Assembly (NCBI RefSeq): GCF_031755915.1
Contig: NC_083386.1
Coordinates: 6,748,501 to 6,812,500 of the forward strand
Source of the DNA: Ziziphus jujuba
Lineage: Eukaryota; Streptophyta; Magnoliopsida; Rosales; Rhamnaceae
Direction: 5' to 3'
DNA: 64,000 nt
Below are positions 44,815 through 56,621 of the stretch, one piece after another. A program made the position numbers and the translations under genes. The notes under the pieces were generated by a model that saw only the letters and a program-made list of their open reading frames with translations, searched no databases and had not been told where the DNA came from. Every line of letters starts with the position of its first letter. The stretch's first letter is position 1.

Positions 44815-47803
44815 GCATGAACAGTGTCACACAAGGGTTTTTATTTGTTAAAAGTCTCGGGAAAGAGAGAGAAAGAGAGAGAGGAGAGAGAGAGAGAGAG
44901 AGAGCCACCGCCGGCCACCGGAGTTTTCCACTGTTCTGGCCGAGTTACTGTACACACGCCGGCCAGAAAGCTTCCCCTCCTCATTTCCGGCAAAACCTCC
45001 AAGTTTCACGGCGATCGGAGCTCCGAAGTTCGGCGGCGAGTTTTTCCCCTCCACCGTCGGCCACCGCGAATCGACACTGTTCCGGCCATTTTCCGGCCAC
45101 ACGCGCCATACACCCATCATCCTCTCCTCAAGTCCGGCCGACCCACCAAAAATCAAGGCCATCGGACCACCAACGCGCCGGGATCGGAGCGTTTTCCGGC
45201 GAGGGGCCGGAAAACTTCAAACGGTGATTTCTCCGCCGTCCGACCTCCATTTTGCTCACCGCCGGTCTCGTTGGGTTGCTCTCCTCAAGATCTACAAGTC
45301 TGCAAAATTGCACCACCAACGGCCACCACACGCGCCGCCGCTGGCGACGGTTGCCGGTGACCGCGGCGGCTCGCCGGAAAGTACTGTTCCGGCGAGTACC
45401 CAGTTTTTCGGCCGGCTCCAGTCCGCTGTGTTCGACCTCCTGAACCTGAATCCGGCATCCGTTTCCGCCAATTCGCGACGGTTTGGGAGAATTGCGGAGC
45501 CGAAACCCGACAAGCTTCCCGGCGAAATTCAAACCCCGTCGGGTACGATCATCGGAAATTGAAACCGAATCTGTGATCAGCATCACTCGAGCTTCGATTC
45601 GGTATATAACTCGCAGATTCTAGGTATCGTTTGTGTTTTGACCCCTCGGGTACCGGGTATTATTTACCCGAATAAAATATTAATTTATTTGACTGTCTGT
45701 GAATTTTGTTCTAGGAGCACCGGTGAGTCGTAGAATTGATCCCGTAGTGGATCATGGGTTAATTGCGTGCTCCAGGTGAGTGACCCACCTTCAAATTAAT
45801 TTTGGGGAATTTAATTGGTGAATATATTATGTGTGATTTAAATATTTGGAATTTAATTTCTATGTGCCAAATATTTATTTGATTTATTGTGGAATTATTT
45901 GTGAATTTATCGGATTTAAAAAAATGTGCATTTCACCAATTTATGCCATGTGAAATTATTTTATGGTTTTGCGAATTTTGAAATTCGGGTGGTTTTAATA
46001 GTAAAATGGGCACGATTTGATTTTCAAATATTTCAAAGAAAATATTTGGTTATGTTGGTGATTTCAATTTTTATAAAATATGCCCATGGAATATTATGAG
46101 ATTTGATTATGATATTTCGAGAAATTATTTATGCTTGGAAAAAGTGGATATTTGAATTGATGGATTTGGGAGTTGGTGGATTTGAAAATCATGAAATTTA
46201 TGGTATTGATTATAAAGAAATTACGGAGAATTTCCGGGTTCAAGCGGATGGACTATGCCCGCTATGTTTATGAAAAATGTGAAATTTGTTATATAATTTA
46301 AATATGTGGATTTTATGATTTTTGGATGCACCGTGCATGTACTGGTGTTCTGTTTATATGTGATATGATTAGTGTGCACAAGGTTGTGATTAGCGCGCAG
46401 GTGGGTGTGATTAGCGCGCAGGTGATGTGATTAGCGCGCAGGTGGGTGTGATTAGCACGCGGTTGATATTATAAGGTTGTCCTGTGGTTGCCATCGGATG
46501 AGGGTAGGCCACCACCCATGGCCGGGACACCAGGTTAGCAGCGGTGCAGTGGGACGCCACGCGACCGTATGCCGATTTCTTTCTATAACCTCCTGTCTGG
46601 CGGTACCTTGGGACGCTGGGTACTGTTGGCACCACTGGTATATAGTGGGTGCATCAACTGATTTTCGGAACGGTGTTTTAAAAATAAATTGTTTTAAAGC
46701 TGTATTGGAATTAAAATTAATTATTACTGTTCGGATATTTATTTGATGTCTTGGTTTTCGGGGAATATGAATAAAGGGTTTTGTGAAAAGGTTTTAAAAG
46801 GGGAACCTTTCCAACTGAGAGAATTGTAAGGGTTTTGAGAGAAATTATTATTTCCAATTAATTATTATCTATCTACTTACTACTGTGATATTATATTGTA
46901 TAGTAGATAGGGTCACTCACTGAGATGATTAGCATCTCACACTCTTAAATTCTGTTCCTCTAGGTACCAGGTTGTCGGTGTTCATCCAGAGCGGACTTGA
47001 TCTTCATCGCTGTTTTACTTCGTGAAGTAACCTGTTCTTCTTTATTGCAGTTGTACTATTTCTTTCACTCTTGTTGTATTTATTTTGCACTGGATTACTG
47101 TATTTATTTTGAAGTGCTGAATTTGTGGAATCAATTTGTAGTAATGTGGGAGGAATAAGGGGATGTTTTTAGAAGTGTGTTTTCAGTGCAGGTAATTTTT
47201 GGTTAGTCCTACCCTTAGGGGAGGTGCTGCCGGATTTTCCGTTGGAAGGTTCGGTGGTATTTGCCTGGGATCAGGGCTGTCTAGGGTTCCGAAGCGCCGT
47301 TTGCAAGTTTCTCTCTTTAACCTCCCCGCTAGTCGGTACTCGGGACGCTGGGTATCGGAGGGCATCACCGGTATATGGTGTGGTGCGTCAGGTGTAATTT
47401 TTCAAATAATGTTTCAAACCCCAAAGGTGTTCAAAAATGATTTATTATAATTTATTACAGGTTAATTATATATTGGGGCATGTATTTATTTTTTTATTCT
47501 TTATCAAATGGTTTAATCCCTTGGTTTTCGGGAAGTACGTATATCGGGTTTTGTGAAAATGTTTTAAAAGGGGAACTTTTCCAATGGAGTGAATAGTGAG
47601 GGTTTTGAGAGAAAATATTACTTCAATTGTTTATTTATTTAATTATTCGGTATTGATTAATTAAATTTTTTTATTTTTATATTATTAATATTAAAGGTGT
47701 ACAGCAGATAGGGTCACTCACTGAGATGATTAGCATCTCACTCTTAAATTCCGTTCCCCTAGGTTCAGGTTGGAGACGTTGATTGTCCGGGGAGAGCCCA
47801 ACG
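44815..47803 (+). repeat. Recombinant LTR fragments
   Basis: 44815-45600 follows the GAGAAA-type LTR (as at 5118-5950), and 45630-47290 follows the other type (as at 24020-25680, with GACTGTCTGTGAATTTTG). At about 47290, GGTTCCG near the LTR end jumps back to mid-LTR sequence (as at 14546) and runs again to 47803. The first about 460 bases of the LTR are missing. Confidence 0.75.
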
Positions 47804-50800
47804 TGTAACACCCCGTCCCGAACCATGTCGGAAATTTTTGCACGTTGACCGAGGTTGACCGTTGACCGTTGACCAAAGGGGTCAAAAGTTGACTTTTTGA
47901 TCCGGTTAGAATTCTAGGTTGACTGAGGTACTGTTACGAAGTACACGTTGGCACGAGTTCGTAGACTGGTAGCACGTTGAAAACGGAGCTACGGTTTGAA
48001 AGTTATGAGCAAAACAAGTTGAGGTCCAAACTGTCCGAGGGGTGCCGGAGTTGACTTTTTAGGCATGCAAGGTTGAGCGTTGACTCATGCATGGTTGTGA
48101 AGTGCTCGTCGATACGAGTCCGTAGACTAGCGGCACGTCCGATTTGGACATGTGGTTTGAAAGTTATGGACCTGTAAAGTTTTTCAAATACTGTATTATT
48201 TTATTATTATTTTTTAAACGCGTAACGATGTGCCACGTGTGACTTACTGAAGGTGACCATGTGTCACCATGGTGAAATGCCACATGTCAACCATGTGTAA
48301 AATCAAATTATTTTTATTATTATTTTAAATAATATTGTTTTTATTTAATTAATTTGAACTTATTTGTTTTATTTTTCCTTTTTCCTTTTTCTTTTTCTTT
48401 TCCTTTTTCTTTTCTTTTTCTTTTTCTTTTCTTTTCCCCACGTGGGAAAACACCATTTTTTTTTCTTTTTTTTTCCTTTTTTTTTCCTTCTTCTTCCCCG
48501 AGCACCAAAACACAAAACACACACAGTTTTTTTCTCCCACCGGCCGTCCCTCTCTCTCTCCTTGCTGCACTTTTTGGGGCCACCCATACAGTACACGCGC
48601 CGGCCACCGTCCAAGCCCACCACCTCGCGACCTCGGCCACCAAGTTTCCCAGCCAGCCGCCACCGGACGCACCCAGATCGGGCCGGCGAAGTCACGGCGG
48701 CGAGGTGAAATTTTTCCGGCGATTCTCGCCATTTCCGACCAACCCAGCCCGTCCCATACCTCTATCCCACTATTTTTTACCCCTCTGAGTCCATTTCCGG
48801 GGTTAGATTGCCCAAAATCCCCACCGTTTGAAAAATCCCTCAAGATCAAAACCGGCCGAAGCTTCCCGACCAAATTCCGGCCACCTCCGGCGGAATTGGG
48901 GTCGATGGAGACCGGATTGGTGATCCTCATTCCACGAGCTTTGATTCGGTATATCATTCGCCTATTTTGGTTACCGTTTGTGTTTTGACCCCCCCGGGTA
49001 CCAGGTATTATTTACCCGATTAAAATATTATTTTATTTGACTGTCTGTGAATTTTGTTCTAGGAGCACCAGTGAGTCGTGAAATTGATCCCATGGTGGAT
49101 CATGGTTTAATTGCGTGCTCCAGGTGAGTGATCCACCTTTAAAAATATTTTTGGGGTAATTAATTGTATTTATGTGGTATTAATTTGATATCTGTAAATT
49201 GTGCTCATGTGGTGTATTTTAAATACAATCGGAAAAAATATTATTTTATATATATATTTACCCATTGGTGTTAAATGAAATTTTGGGTCATTAGAAATTC
49301 CCGATTATTATTTCATTATGATTAAATGGTATTTGTTACACATGAGCAAGTATTTTCAGTAATTAATTGCGTCTGGATTTTATATCATTTTTGGGCAATT
49401 AATTATGTTTAATTGGTATTTAAATTAGACTCATGTGGTATGATTTAATTATGGTTTTATTGTGGTTGAATTTATTTATTATGCATGAGCAAAGTATGTT
49501 TCGGTATTAATTGTACGTGATTTTAAGTAATATTTTTCGGGCATAATTGGGTTAAATATTTTACGAAAATATTTGTTTAAATTTTATAAATTATGCCCGC
49601 GGTATTTTTATGGTTGCATCTCGTACTTCGAGGAAATTGTGGTTTGTTGGTTATCAATGTTTCGTACCGGGTTGTTAAATAAAAATATGTGGGATGGTAA
49701 GTATGAGAATTTAATGTATTTCCCACGGTAATTTTGGAAAAACGGTACGGTTGGTTATTATTGTTTATTTTTAGACGCACTCATACAGTATTGGTGTTCT
49801 GGTGTATGGTGTATGGACACATGGTAGCGCGCGGTTATTATGTGGTTTAGCGCGTGGTTATTACTTCACCCGTGAGTTGCCATTGGACCGTTGGGCAGGC
49901 AAGGTTATTGTTGTTCACAGCCGCCCCCCTCCTTGGCCGGGTTGATGGTTTTAACAGCGGTACTGTCGGGACGCTGAAGTGACCATTGCAGGTTTCTCTC
50001 TTTAACCCCCCGCCAGTCGGTGCTCAGGACGCTGGGTATCGGAGGGCATCACCGGTATATGGTGTGGTGCGTCGGTGTAAATTGCAAATAATGTTTTAAA
50101 CCCCAAAGGTATTCTAAAATTATTTATTATAATTTATTGCAGTTTATTTATATTTGGGGTATTTATTTATTTGTTATTTGTTAAATTATTTGGTCCCTTG
50201 GTTTTCGGGAAGTACGTACATCGGGTTTTGTGAAAATGTTTTAAAAGGGGAACATTTCAAACGGAGTGAATAGTGAGGGTTTTGAGAGAAATTATTACTT
50301 CATATGTTTATTTATTTAATTGTTCGGTATTGCTTAATTAAATTTCTTTATTTTTATATTATTATTATTAAAGGTGTATAGTAGATAGGGTCACTCACTG
50401 AGATGATTAGCATCTCACACTCTTAAATTCCGTTCCCCTAGGTCCAGATTGGAGACGTTGATTGTCCGGAGCGAGCCCAACGTCTCAGTTCGTTGCCGAA
50501 GGTTCAAGAAGTTTTTCTTCCCTTTTTCCTCTTGAACTTGTATTGTTTCTTTATCTGTCATTTTATAAATTCCACATTTGTTGTATAATGCTCTGTATAC
50601 TGTATTGGACGTGTAGTTATTATTTATGCACTAGGTTGCCGCTGTTTTCTTTTGAAGTGCTGAAATTTGTGGAACCAATTTGTAGTTTGTGGGAGGAATA
50701 AGGGAATATTTTTAGAAGTGTGTTTTCAGTGCAGGTAATTTGTGGTAAGTAAATCCCTTAGGGGAGGCTCTGTCGGATTTTCCATTGGAGGGTCCGGTAG

Positions 50801-50863
50801 GGTTTCCCTGGGATCAGGGCTTGTCTAGGGTTCCGGAGGAGGAATTCTGGACGGGTCCTGACA
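47804..50863 (+). mobile_element. Solo LTR, giant-LTR Gypsy family (3060 bp), nested
   Basis: TGTAACACCCCGTCCCGAAC to GGACGGGTCCTGACA, with perfect TSD CAACG (47799-47803, 50864-50868), inside the 3' part of the outer LTR. The 5' third is the CTTTTT type with CCCACGTGGG (48437-48446). The central module (about 49385-49620) is the GGGCAATTAATTATG type shared with 12549-15460. Confidence 0.93.
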
Positions 50864-51252
50864 CAACGTCTCAATTCGTTGCCAAAGGTTCAAGAAGTAT
50901 TTTTTTTCCCTTTTTCCTCTCTATCCTGTATTACTTCTTATCTGTCATTGTATAAATTCCACATTTATCTGTATAATGCTCTGTATATTGTATTGGACGT
51001 GTAGTTTTTATTTATGCACTGGGTTGCTGCTATTGTTTCTTTTGAAGTGCTGAAATTTGTGGAACCAATTTGTAGTTTGCGGGAGGAATAAGGGGATGAG
51101 TATTGAAGTGTGTTTTCAGTGCAGGTAATTTTTGGTTAGTCCTACCCTTAGGGGAGGTGCTGCCGGATTTTCCGTTGGAAGGTTCGGTGGTATTTCCCTG
51201 GGATCAGGGCTTGTCTAGGGTTCCGGGGAGGAATTCTAGACGGGTCCTGACA
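50864..51252 (+). repeat. Outer LTR, 3' end
   Basis: Continues the outer LTR after the nested solo LTR (CAACGTCTCAATTCGTTGCC), through GTGTTTTCAGTGCAGGTAAT to GGGTCCTGACA, then the TCTGC duplication and ANK2 exon 1. Confidence 0.85.
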
Positions 51253-51403
51253 TCTGCCCTCCATGTTATCCAAATTTCTTGTAACGCTGATGCTTTCTCT
51301 GAGATCAGAAATATAACTTCTGCTAAAGAAGCTTAGGATACCTTGGAAGTAAAATTCAAGCCTCAACCAGAATCTACAGACAAAATAATCTCCGACGACG
51401 AAG

Positions 51404-54367
51404 GTATAATATTTTATTTTATTTTTTATTAACTTGTGTATTTGAATCAAATTTTTACCATGATTTATAATATTTTATTTTATTTTTTATTAACTTGTAT
51501 ATTTGAATCATATATTTACCATAATTTTGAACAATTACATTAAATTAAACAAATTCATATAAAAGATTAAATTGTTGAGAGGTAGGTGAGTTAGATAACC
51601 AAAAAAATTATTACGAGCGTGCCATTTTTATATTTGAGAAAGAATAGTAAAAGCCATTTTTATATTTGAGAAAGAATAGTAAAAGGAAAAAATAATAACG
51701 TAATATAATCTAATTTTGAATTCAACAACTATAATTAAGAATAAAAAAATAACGATTTTAAATTATTTTTAATGCCTTGAATGAAAGAACTTCAATAACT
51801 TAAAATAAAATACAATAGTGAAGAAACCTCTGTATATGTATATATATATATATATATAATATGTATTTTAAAACTCCCTCCCAACGGATCTTTTTTCATC
51901 AATCTTAATAAGATAAAATAATTTATCTAATTGGAAAACAAAAATGCTTTTTATTGCTATCCATCGAGCTCAATTGAGCCATTGCATAAGTTTTTTTTTT
52001 ATATAAAAATTAAATTAAATTAAATTACTATTTGTTTAAAAGATAAACAGTGAGGCTTAAACAAAATTTATTTTATTTTATTAAACTAAGATAATTTTTT
52101 TATGATTATTGGATTCTCATTTAAAAGATAAGGTCCAACAATTAATAAAATTCAATGGTTATCAAAGATATATCTTAGTATAATAAAGTAAAATGAATAT
52201 TATTTGAAATTGATTATCAATATATATATATATATATGATATTAATATTGTATACGTTTTCAATAGGTATAGTTATACATGGAGATCGGGTCATCAAAGA
52301 GATATACACAAAACTCCCCACCAATATCAAGGGCTCAGGTATGTTAGATTTAGGTTAACACAAATGTACGATTATTGCAATAACATTTGAGAAACTTTGT
52401 CATAATTAATTTCCTGGTAATTTGTAGACACTGCTCTAGTTTAGTATGCAACAAAAAATCAATGAATTTACCCCCCAAAAAAAAAAAAAATCAATGGCAG
52501 CGAAACTTTGGATACCTTATAAATAACATTGAAGATTAAATTAAGTCAAATATATTAAGATTGTTTCAAAGAAACTCTAATTAAGTCAAATATATTAAGA
52601 TTGTTTCAAAGAAATAAAAAAGTGGCAAAAACCATTGTTTCCACTTGTATAATGATCCAAAGATTTTGAATCCCAACAATATCCATAATATAACAAAAAA
52701 AAGAAAACTAAAAAGAAGAAGAAGAAAATAGCTTTAAAGAATTGAAAAAAAAAAATTAGGCATATGTTAATCTTGCATGATAGCTCATAGAATTTTCCTA
52801 CAAAATTCTACTATTCTTGCAACTTGTTGTAAATTTGCCCAAATGTTTGTAGTTTTTTGAGACAATATTTCTTATCAATACACTACTAATTCAAAGCCAT
52901 TAGTCAATCAACAGATAAGAACTTACATGGCAAATTTGGATCATTACAGAGACAGGCAATGCGCTTTGACATTTTAGGTACCTAATTAGTTTTATTCAAT
53001 AGTTTATTGTTATTTATTTTGGTTCAAATTCATCCTTCTAATTTATTTATTTTGTATGTTTGATATCCCGCAATAGCTAAATTAATTTTTTATTTTTTTT
53101 ATTATTAACACAGGGTTCCAGAATATATATGAAATGAAATTAATCCACATTCAAATCTGTGAACTTCTACGCCGAATGTGTGAAGAAATAACAAAATTAG
53201 ATGAAACCTAATTAATAAAATCAGATATATATGGAGCACTTTTTTCTGCAGTTGAGGTGGGAAATCTTGACTTTGTTAAAAGCATATTAAAGTCAAGTCC
53301 GGATCTAGTGGAGGCTCACAATTCCACAAAAAGGAACATTTTTATGGTTGCAATTCTTTATCGCCATGCAAAAATTTTTAGCCTTATTCATGGAGTGAGC
53401 TCCAAATTAACAGCGGCAAATGATATAGATAATGGTGGTAATAACATGCTACGTATGGCTGGCTTGTTGTTGCCTTACCCACAACTTTCGTATTTCAGGA
53501 GCAGCTTTACAAATGCAGAGAGAACTACAATGGTTTAAGGTAATATCTTAGTTATAAGTTTTAAAATTTATATTTGGGTATCAAATAGCTAAAGCTGCTT
53601 TTTGTGGAGATAATTTAGCTACTTGCAAAACTACTATTTATTCAAAATTATCATAATATAAAGAAATGGCTTTTTAACTATAATCGAGCTTTCTGTGAAG
53701 ATAATTTAGCTAGTTTCAAAACTACTATTTTTTCAAAATTATCATACCATAAAACAATGGCTTTTTAACTATAATCGAGCTAGTTGCCACTAGTGGCTTT
53801 TTTTTGTCTTTGTAGGTACAATGACGGTTAACTCGTGGTTAGAAAATTTAATTCAATTCTAGTTCCCTCTAATTGAAAAATTGAACCTGCCGCTCCCAAG
53901 TTTAAAATTAACGTTTCCATCTAGGTTTTCAAATTTTAATTTCTTGCAATCGATTAAACAAATTGCATATATATTTTGAACAAAATTGGTTAACTTCTTG
54001 ATTCCACATGATCAACATTAAAATTCAATTTGTTCTAATTTAGGTATAGTTTTTAATTTTGTAGTTTAAATCCTCTAGCATTATAAATGTGCACATTTTT
54101 AATACGTCCTAACCATTACTATCCTTATCACATAGTAATAATATGATAACAATGTTAATTGAGGTTGAAACAACTAGTATTACCTCTTATATCTATATCT
54201 ATTAGATGGTGGATTCAAAACACAATAAAAACAATTATTAATAATAATTAAACTAAAACTCAATAAATTGAAACTTGAAGGTTTTATAAATGGCAAAATT
54301 TTAAATTTACAAGTTTAAAGTGCAACTTCTCTAAATTATAGAATAGGAAAGTGCAGTTAATTAATTA

Positions 54368-54411
<44 letters not shown>

Positions 54412-54465
54412 ATAACATTTGATATATTTTGTTATACCCGTCAAATTACAAATATTTACAAACAG
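51404..54465 (+). other. ANK2 introns and middle exons
   Basis: Introns are AT-rich. The 51.4-51.8 kb part matches ANK1 intron 1. A 33-base tandem repeat lies at 52540-52610 (TTAAGTCAAATATATTAAGA). A paired repeat at 53610-53790 holds GATAATTTAGCTA and CTTTTTAACTATAATCGAGC. A (TA)n run is at 54375-54405. Confidence 0.5.
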
Positions 54466-55062
54466 GAGGTGGAGTCAGTTGTACCTCAATGGAATTATGG
54501 ACACACAAATTCAGAGTACATGACCCCAAGACAACTATTTACTAAAGAACACAAAGAACTGATATCCGATGGAGAAAAATGGATGAAAGAGACAGCAACT
54601 TCATGCACCGTTGTTGGTGCACTCATTATTACAATCATGTTTGCTGCAACATTTACTGTTCCTGGTGGGAATGATGAAACAACTGGTTTACCAAAGTTGC
54701 TTGATGACAAAATATTCATGCTCTTCTTCATATCAGATGCAATGTCACTTTTCTCTTCTACTACGTCAGTTTTGATGTTCTTGGGAATCCTTATTTCTAG
54801 ATATGCCGAAGACGATTTCCTCAAGTCTTTGCCTAAGAAGCTCATAATTGGTCTTTGCACACTTTTCCTCTCCATTGCTGCCATGATGATAGCATTCTGC
54901 GCTGCTGCTTTCTTAATGCTTGATAAGAAATCTTGGGTTGTGTTTCCAATTATTTCTCTAGCTAGTGTTCCAGTTAGTTTGTTTGTTTTGATGCAATTCC
55001 CTCTTCTTGTTGAGATTTACCTTTCTACTTATGGACCTAGTATCTTTGATAGGAAGCCATAA
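54466..55062 (+). CDS. ANK2 PGG-domain exon, open
   Basis: After the acceptor AACAG the frame is open from EVESVVPQWNYGHTN to GPSIFDRKP and a TAA stop, 197 codons from the ATG at 54469. It has the PGG core (EKWMKETATSCTVVGALIIT, ATFTVPGGND) and three further hydrophobic segments (MLFFISDAMSLFSSTTSVLM, LIIGLCTLFLSIAAMMIAFC, VSLFVLMQFPLLVEIYL). It is the only PGG exon here without a lesion. As part of ANK2 it cannot be reached by a normal reading frame, but a transcript starting nearby could encode a small membrane protein. Confidence 0.8.
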   Translation, partial: EVESVVPQWNYGHTNSEYMTPRQLFTKEHKELISDGEKWMKETATSCTVVGALIITIMFAATFTVPGGNDETTGLPKLLDDKIFMLFFISDAMSLFSSTTSVLMFLGILISRYAEDDFLKSLPKKLIIGLCTLFLSIAAMMIAFCAAAFLMLDKKSWVVFPIISLASVPVSLFVLMQFPLLVEIYLSTYGPSIFDRKP

Positions 55063-55310
55063 AGTTGATTATGAATAGGAAATTTGTGGAAAATTGTGTA
55101 TTATTATTATTATTAATATTATAAGCATACTTTTTTGCTTTATCCTTCTCTTCTACTCTTCCATTCCCTTTTTGGAATTTTAAAAAAAAAAAAAATCCTT
55201 CGATCTAGTTTGCAAATTTCCTTTGTTCTTTTCTTGGTTTTCTCAACTTTACTTTTTTTCTGTACAGAAATTTCTTTGCATCTGATGCCTCCTTCTGCAC
55301 CACGCCATGG

Positions 55311-55367
<57 letters not shown>

Positions 55368-55463
55368 GAGGAAAAAAATAAAAAATAAATAAAAAGAAAA
55401 GAAAAAGTCTATCATCCGACGCCTATTTTTGGACCCACCATGGATATATATATATATATATAT

Positions 55464-55507
<44 letters not shown>

Positions 55508-56621
55508 AAAAAAAAAAAAAAGTCTATAAATATGTGTAAGAGGTTTTGTGCATTTTGTCTAAAAAGACTTGGCTTCTCATGAGCTAATATTCCACTTGGA
55601 CAGCTCCACACAGTCACCAAGCATGCGAATAAAACATCTGTCTGTGTAAATAATTTTGTCGAAGTCTTTTATTGCAGCCGATCAGAGCTCTACACTACTT
55701 TTAGGAAAAAAAACCAAAAAAAAGAAAAAGAAAAAGGAAACAAAATCTTTCTACAAACAGTTTTTTAGCCTACAACTTCATTTGTTGGGACATCGACGTC
55801 ATTGCTTGCAGTGTAAGATTTCAACTTTCATTACACTAGTGGTGGCCGTTTGGTAACATTTATGTTTTTAGTTTTCAATTTCTTTTTTCTTTTTTAATTT
55901 TTGAGATTTTAAACTTTAGCTAGGCACTTAGGTATAAATATTTTTCATTACCATTCACACGCAAATCCATCTTAGTTAAATCAGGCTCATGCATATCTGA
56001 TCATGAACAATTTTTTTTCATTATTAGATATTACAAATTAATCAATAGAAAATACTATTTATTACTATTAGTGAATGATAACCAATAGAATTTATATGCC
56101 ATATAGTAATTTAAAGGATAAAGAATTTTCTTTTCAAATTTTTAGTATAAAAAATAATAAAATTATACTTTCAATTAAAATTTATTATAAAAGAAGATAA
56201 TCTTCATTAATGATAATAAATAGTAAGATTTTAATCAATATCATAGTAGTAATAAGTATGCTATAAATAACATTAAAGATTTAAATTAAATCAAAGATAT
56301 TAAAAATTTGTTTCATGAATACAAAAGAGTGGCAAAAACCACTGTTTTCACTTGTACAATGATCTAGAGTTTGAATTAGTTTCCTAGATTCACAATATCA
56401 AAAAAATAAAAAATAAAAATTAAAGAATTGAAAAGTTAGGCATATATGTTAATCTTGCACGATAGCTTATATACAATTTTCTTAAAAAATCTCCATTTGT
56501 TATTGAAGCTTGTTAGAGATTTGCACAATAAATATTTGTAGTTGTAATTGTAACAATATTTCTTCTTAATATACCATTAATTCAAAGCCATTAGTCAATC
56601 AACAGATAAGGAATTACACAG
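55063..56621 (+). pseudogene. ANK3 5' flank and deleted 5' exons
   Basis: 55145-55990 matches the ANK1 and ANK2 5' flanks (CTTTGTTCTTTTCTTGG, CATCTGATGCCTCC, TAGTGGTGGCCGTTTGGTAA). From about 56250 the sequence matches intron DNA before exon 5 (as 3915 onward), so exon 1 and the ankyrin and middle exons have been lost between. Microsatellites: TA/GA at 55311-55360 and 55447-55502. Confidence 0.6.

Larger units (their letters stand above)
37076..51252 (+). mobile_element. Composite nested insertion in ANK2 exon 1
   Basis: Bounded by TGTAACATCCCG at 37076 and GGTCCTGACA at 51252 with perfect TSD TCTGC (37071-37075, 51253-51257). Layers: LTR start 37076-38073; PIF/Harbinger-like element 38074 to about 44814; recombinant LTR 44815 to about 47290; a second copy of LTR mid/3' sequence about 47291-47803; nested solo LTR 47804-50863 (TSD CAACG); end of the outer LTR 50869-51252. 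The outer insertion was one giant-LTR element, or a solo LTR, later rebuilt by insertion, internal duplication and deletion. Confidence 0.85.
36876..55062 (+). pseudogene. ANK2: Gag-like/PGG gene split by a 14-kb composite insertion
   Basis: Exon 1 starts at ATG 36876 (MGPQGVLPAGFIVRELLDKG, NYQDWSVWVKTYLMSEDLWD) and is cut at 37075. It resumes at 51258 (LHVIQISCNADAFSEIRNIT) and ends at 51403. Other exons: 52267-52338 (IVIHGDRVIKEIYTKLPTN), 52904-52977, 53114-53539 and the PGG exon 54466-55062. The ankyrin-repeat exon of ANK1 has no counterpart. Lesions: composite LTR insertion with TSD TCTGC, TGG to TAG at 51334, TAA in exon 6 (ETSTOP near 53208), and a frameshift late in exon 6. Without the inserted DNA exon 1 would join cleanly, so the gene was recognisably intact there when the insertion occurred. 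Confidence 0.85.
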
